Assembly: GCA_002421645.1 (NCBI GenBank)
Contig: DIST01000030.1
Location: 1 to 44,297 of the forward strand
Source of the DNA: Flavobacterium sp. UBA6203
Lineage (GTDB): Bacteria > Bacteroidota > Bacteroidia > Flavobacteriales > Flavobacteriaceae
DNA: 44,297 nt
Reading direction: 5' to 3'
The notes beneath the pieces were generated by a model. The model made no database searches. It was not told the DNA's origin and worked only from the letters and a program-made list of their open reading frames with translations. Made by a program: the position numbers and the translations under genes. Positions 42,764 through 44,297 of the stretch are shown one piece after another. How positions within the stretch are numbered: the stretch's first letter is position 1; each line of letters begins with the position of its first letter.

Positions 42764-42845
42764 TAGGTTAGAATAATAAATATAAGTTGTGCATTTTTGA
42801 TTAATTTTAATGTACGATTTCATCAAAATTTAATTCAAAATAATT

Positions 42846-43298
42846 ATGAAATTTTTTTTTATTACTTTTCTTTTAATTAGTGGTATGTCTTCAGCTCAAT
42901 CATTAACAATTGTGAATTCATCAAACGTAAGAGTTCAATATGATGTAGGAGTTGCTGAATTGAATTGCGCTCATTCTGTGAGTCTCTCAGGACTGTTAAT
43001 TAATGCTTATACAATAGAGCTTGAAAGGATTACATTTATGGATTTTGGCTCCCAAATTTGGTTAGATAATTCTTTTCAAGTTAGTCCAGCATATTGTGAT
43101 TCAAATTATGGTTTGCCAGATTTTAGTATTGTGAAATTTAAGTACCTTGGTCCTCGAGGTAATATCTTAGCAGATGGATATGTAACATTAAATAATCCAG
43201 ATAATTGTATTCCTGATCAGACTTCTTGGTCTAACAGGTTTTTTTCGGTAACAATGGTAAGGGATTTTCAAGGCAATATAGTGGTGGAATTTAATTAA
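42846..43298 (+). CDS. Small secreted protein of unknown function
   Basis: The 150-residue protein has a signal peptide (MKFFFITFLLISGMSSAQ, about 18). The mature ~132 residues are beta-rich, with three Cys (ELNCAHSV, AYCDSNYG, DNCIPDQT) and few charged clusters. No known family is recognised. It has no T9SS sorting domain or lipobox, so it is probably periplasmic or released. No clear -7 element was seen upstream. Confidence 0.75.
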   Translation: MKFFFITFLLISGMSSAQSLTIVNSSNVRVQYDVGVAELNCAHSVSLSGLLINAYTIELERITFMDFGSQIWLDNSFQVSPAYCDSNYGLPDFSIVKFKYLGPRGNILADGYVTLNNPDNCIPDQTSWSNRFFSVTMVRDFQGNIVVEFN

Positions 43299-43325
43299 TT
43301 ATTTGTATTTTTAAAAAAAAGAATG

Positions 43326-43333
43326 TATATTTG
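43326..43333 (+). promoter_or_regulatory. -7 promoter element for rpsU
   Basis: TATATTTG matches TAnnTTTG. A TTTG at 43302-43305 lies 20 bases upstream, fitting the -33 element spacing. The start of transcription should be near 43337, so the leader would be about 27 bases. Confidence 0.6.
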
Positions 43334-43347
43334 CACCTCTTAACGAG

Positions 43348-43355
43348 AGGAGGTG
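43348..43355 (+). promoter_or_regulatory. Strong Shine-Dalgarno of rpsU, the only one seen in this window
   Basis: AGGAGGTG is an eight-base complement of the 16S rRNA 3' tail, with GGAGG ending 10 bases before the ATG at 43364. It overlaps two possible small hairpins: cctct (43336-43340) with agagg (43346-43350), and cacctc (43334-43339) with gaggtg (43350-43355). In Flavobacterium johnsoniae bS21 covers the anti-SD, so this site may allow translation mainly by bS21-lacking ribosomes. Confidence 0.75.
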
Positions 43356-43363
43356 TCTATATT

Positions 43364-43558
43364 ATGTTAATTATACCAATTAAAGACGGAGAAAATATCG
43401 ATAGAGCATTAAAGCGCTATAAAAGAAAATTTGATAAAACAGGAACTGTTCGTCAGTTACGTGCACGTCAAGCTTTCATTAAGCCATCTGTTTTAAACAG
43501 AGCTAAAATTCAAAAAGCAGCTTATATTCAAGGATTGAGAGACTCATTAGAAAGTTAA
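43364..43558 (+). CDS. rpsU: 30S ribosomal protein bS21
   Basis: The 64-residue protein starts MLIIPIKDGENIDRALKRYK, with KFDKTGTVRQLRARQAFIKP and a basic helical tail. I chose the ATG at 43364 because it directly follows the SD site and matches the family N-terminus; the frame is open 33 bases further up. In Bacteroidota bS21 is part of the pocket that sequesters the 16S anti-SD. It has its own promoter, and a terminator lies 21 bases after the stop. In related genomes rpsU and a xerC/D-type gene precede hpf, tRNAs and tuf, which would lie past the window edge. Confidence 0.97.
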   Translation: MLIIPIKDGENIDRALKRYKRKFDKTGTVRQLRARQAFIKPSVLNRAKIQKAAYIQGLRDSLES

Positions 43559-43579
43559 TATTTTTGAATAAACTATACT

Positions 43580-43624
43580 AACCGCTAAATAATAAAGTGT
43601 AACTTTGTTTTTAGCGGTTTTTTT
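43580..43624 (+). terminator. rpsU terminator whose loop carries the next gene's promoter
   Basis: Arms aaccgctaaa (43580-43589) and tttagcggtt (43610-43619) are perfect, with a 20-base loop and a T run to 43624. The ATG of the recombinase follows at 43625. The loop contains TAACTTTG (43600-43607). Confidence 0.8.
43600..43607 (+). promoter_or_regulatory. -7 promoter element for the recombinase, inside the terminator loop
   Basis: TAACTTTG matches TAnnTTTG and ends 17 bases before the ATG at 43625. Transcription would start in the 3' arm of the hairpin, so the new transcript would not carry the complete terminator. No convincing -33 element was found at the usual spacing. Confidence 0.5.
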
Positions 43625-44297
43625 ATGACTTCAAATCTACAGGCATATCAAGATTATTTGGTTAAAGAGAAGAATTATTCTCCTTTGACAGTTCGTGCAT
43701 ATTTAGATGATATTTTATCTTTTGAGAATTATTTAAAGCAACAGTCAGTTTCTTTGGAAGAAGTTGTTTATCCGAATATTAGAAATTGGATAGTTATTTT
43801 GGTGGAACAAAATATGTCGACTACTTCTGTTAATCGAAAAATCTCAGCATTAAAATCCTTTTATAAATTTTTACTAAAAGTTAAGCAAATTTCTGTAAAT
43901 CCACTTCTTAAGCATAAATCGTTAAAAACGGCTAAAAAAGTTCAAATTCCATTTTCAGAAAATGAAATGAAAGATGTTTTTTTAGAAAATGAATATTCAG
44001 ATAATTTTGAAGGGATCCGAAATCGATTTGTTTTAGAACTTTTTTATACTACTGGAATCAGAAGGGCAGAATTGATAAATCTTAAGTTAAATAGTATTAG
44101 TGAAATGCAAAAAACAATTCGGGTTATTGGGAAAAGAAACAAAGAACGAATTATTCCAATGTTGGATTGCACTTTGGATTTATATAGAATTTATAAAAAG
44201 AAAAGAAATAATTTAGAGCAAATTAATGATAAAGAGATGTTAATTTTGTCTAAAACTGGTCATAAAGTGAGTGAATCGTTTGTGTATCGATTAATAA
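43625..44297 (+). CDS. XerC/XerD-type tyrosine recombinase (3' end outside window)
   Basis: The first ~224 residues are visible. The N-terminal SAM-like core-binding domain (about 1-90) shows MTSNLQAYQDYLVKEKNYSP and LTVRAYLDDI, and NRKISALKSFYKFLLK. The catalytic domain begins near 115, with the first active-site Arg146 in TTGIRRAELINL and Lys170 in VIGKRNKERIIP. The HxxR and Tyr parts lie beyond the edge. XerC/D resolve chromosome dimers at dif. The close link to rpsU is usual in Flavobacteriaceae and points to the housekeeping copy rather than a phage or transposon integrase. XerC versus XerD cannot be settled from this part. Confidence 0.92.
   Translation, partial: MTSNLQAYQDYLVKEKNYSPLTVRAYLDDILSFENYLKQQSVSLEEVVYPNIRNWIVILVEQNMSTTSVNRKISALKSFYKFLLKVKQISVNPLLKHKSLKTAKKVQIPFSENEMKDVFLENEYSDNFEGIRNRFVLELFYTTGIRRAELINLKLNSISEMQKTIRVIGKRNKERIIPMLDCTLDLYRIYKKKRNNLEQINDKEMLILSKTGHKVSESFVYRLI

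Noticed and set aside
43625..44297. Phage or transposon integrase
   Set aside because: The gene directly follows rpsU in an order typical of housekeeping XerC/D in this lineage, with no other mobile-element sign nearby.

Overview
The window looks like a chromosomal segment of a low-GC Flavobacteriaceae bacterium, most likely Flavobacterium or a close relative. The evidence is the set of very large secreted proteins with type IX secretion (T9SS) C-terminal sorting domains, a SusC/SusD pair with surface-type lipoproteins, the Bacteroidota promoter element TAnnTTTG upstream of many genes, and the near absence of Shine-Dalgarno sequences. No mobile element, CRISPR array, rRNA or tRNA was seen. 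Most of the window reads as core chromosome plus cell-surface accessory genes.

Layout. Positions 1-18817 are almost entirely minus-strand. They hold the N-terminal part of a repeat-bearing surface protein (cut by the window edge), a DUF4136 lipoprotein, urocanate hydratase (hutU, long UROC1-like form), a small Cys-rich DUF5522 protein divergent from a tiny HEXXH membrane protein, and three T9SS-exported proteins of 1656, 2081 and 692 aa. These three share one homologous C-terminal module of about 570 residues. Positions 19309-22470 carry a PLP-dependent ACC deaminase/D-cysteine desulfhydrase-like enzyme, a GH73-LysM lipoprotein hydrolase and hemL. Positions 22500-25160 are minus-strand: two small exported proteins and lysS, which has a C-terminal extension. 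lipB and rnhB converge on a structured 66-base spacer.

Positions 27052-33586 form a SusC-SusD-lipoprotein-lipoprotein operon for outer-membrane uptake of an unidentified ligand. No degradative enzyme lies beside it. Then follow a Porin_10-type porin, a cystathionine beta-synthase-like enzyme with CBS domains, a DUF2851 protein, a short PspC protein, an NSS sodium symporter overlapping a 51-aa single-span protein that resembles its small subunit, a helix-hairpin-helix protein, an acyl-CoA dehydrogenase, a small secreted protein, rpsU (bS21) and the start of a XerC/D-type recombinase.

Most notable signals. (i) rpsU has a perfect Shine-Dalgarno, the only one I found in the window. Flavobacterium ribosomes normally hide their anti-SD with bS21, so this fits a bS21 autoregulation circuit. 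(ii) A recombinase promoter appears to sit inside the loop of the rpsU terminator. (iii) Three T9SS paralogues share a ~570-aa module that is nearly the whole of the shortest one. (iv) An apparently decayed ORF lies just upstream of lipB, with one in-frame TGA where TGG would restore the frame and an ATGA overlap to lipB. (v) The NSS symporter has a soluble insertion before its last membrane helix.
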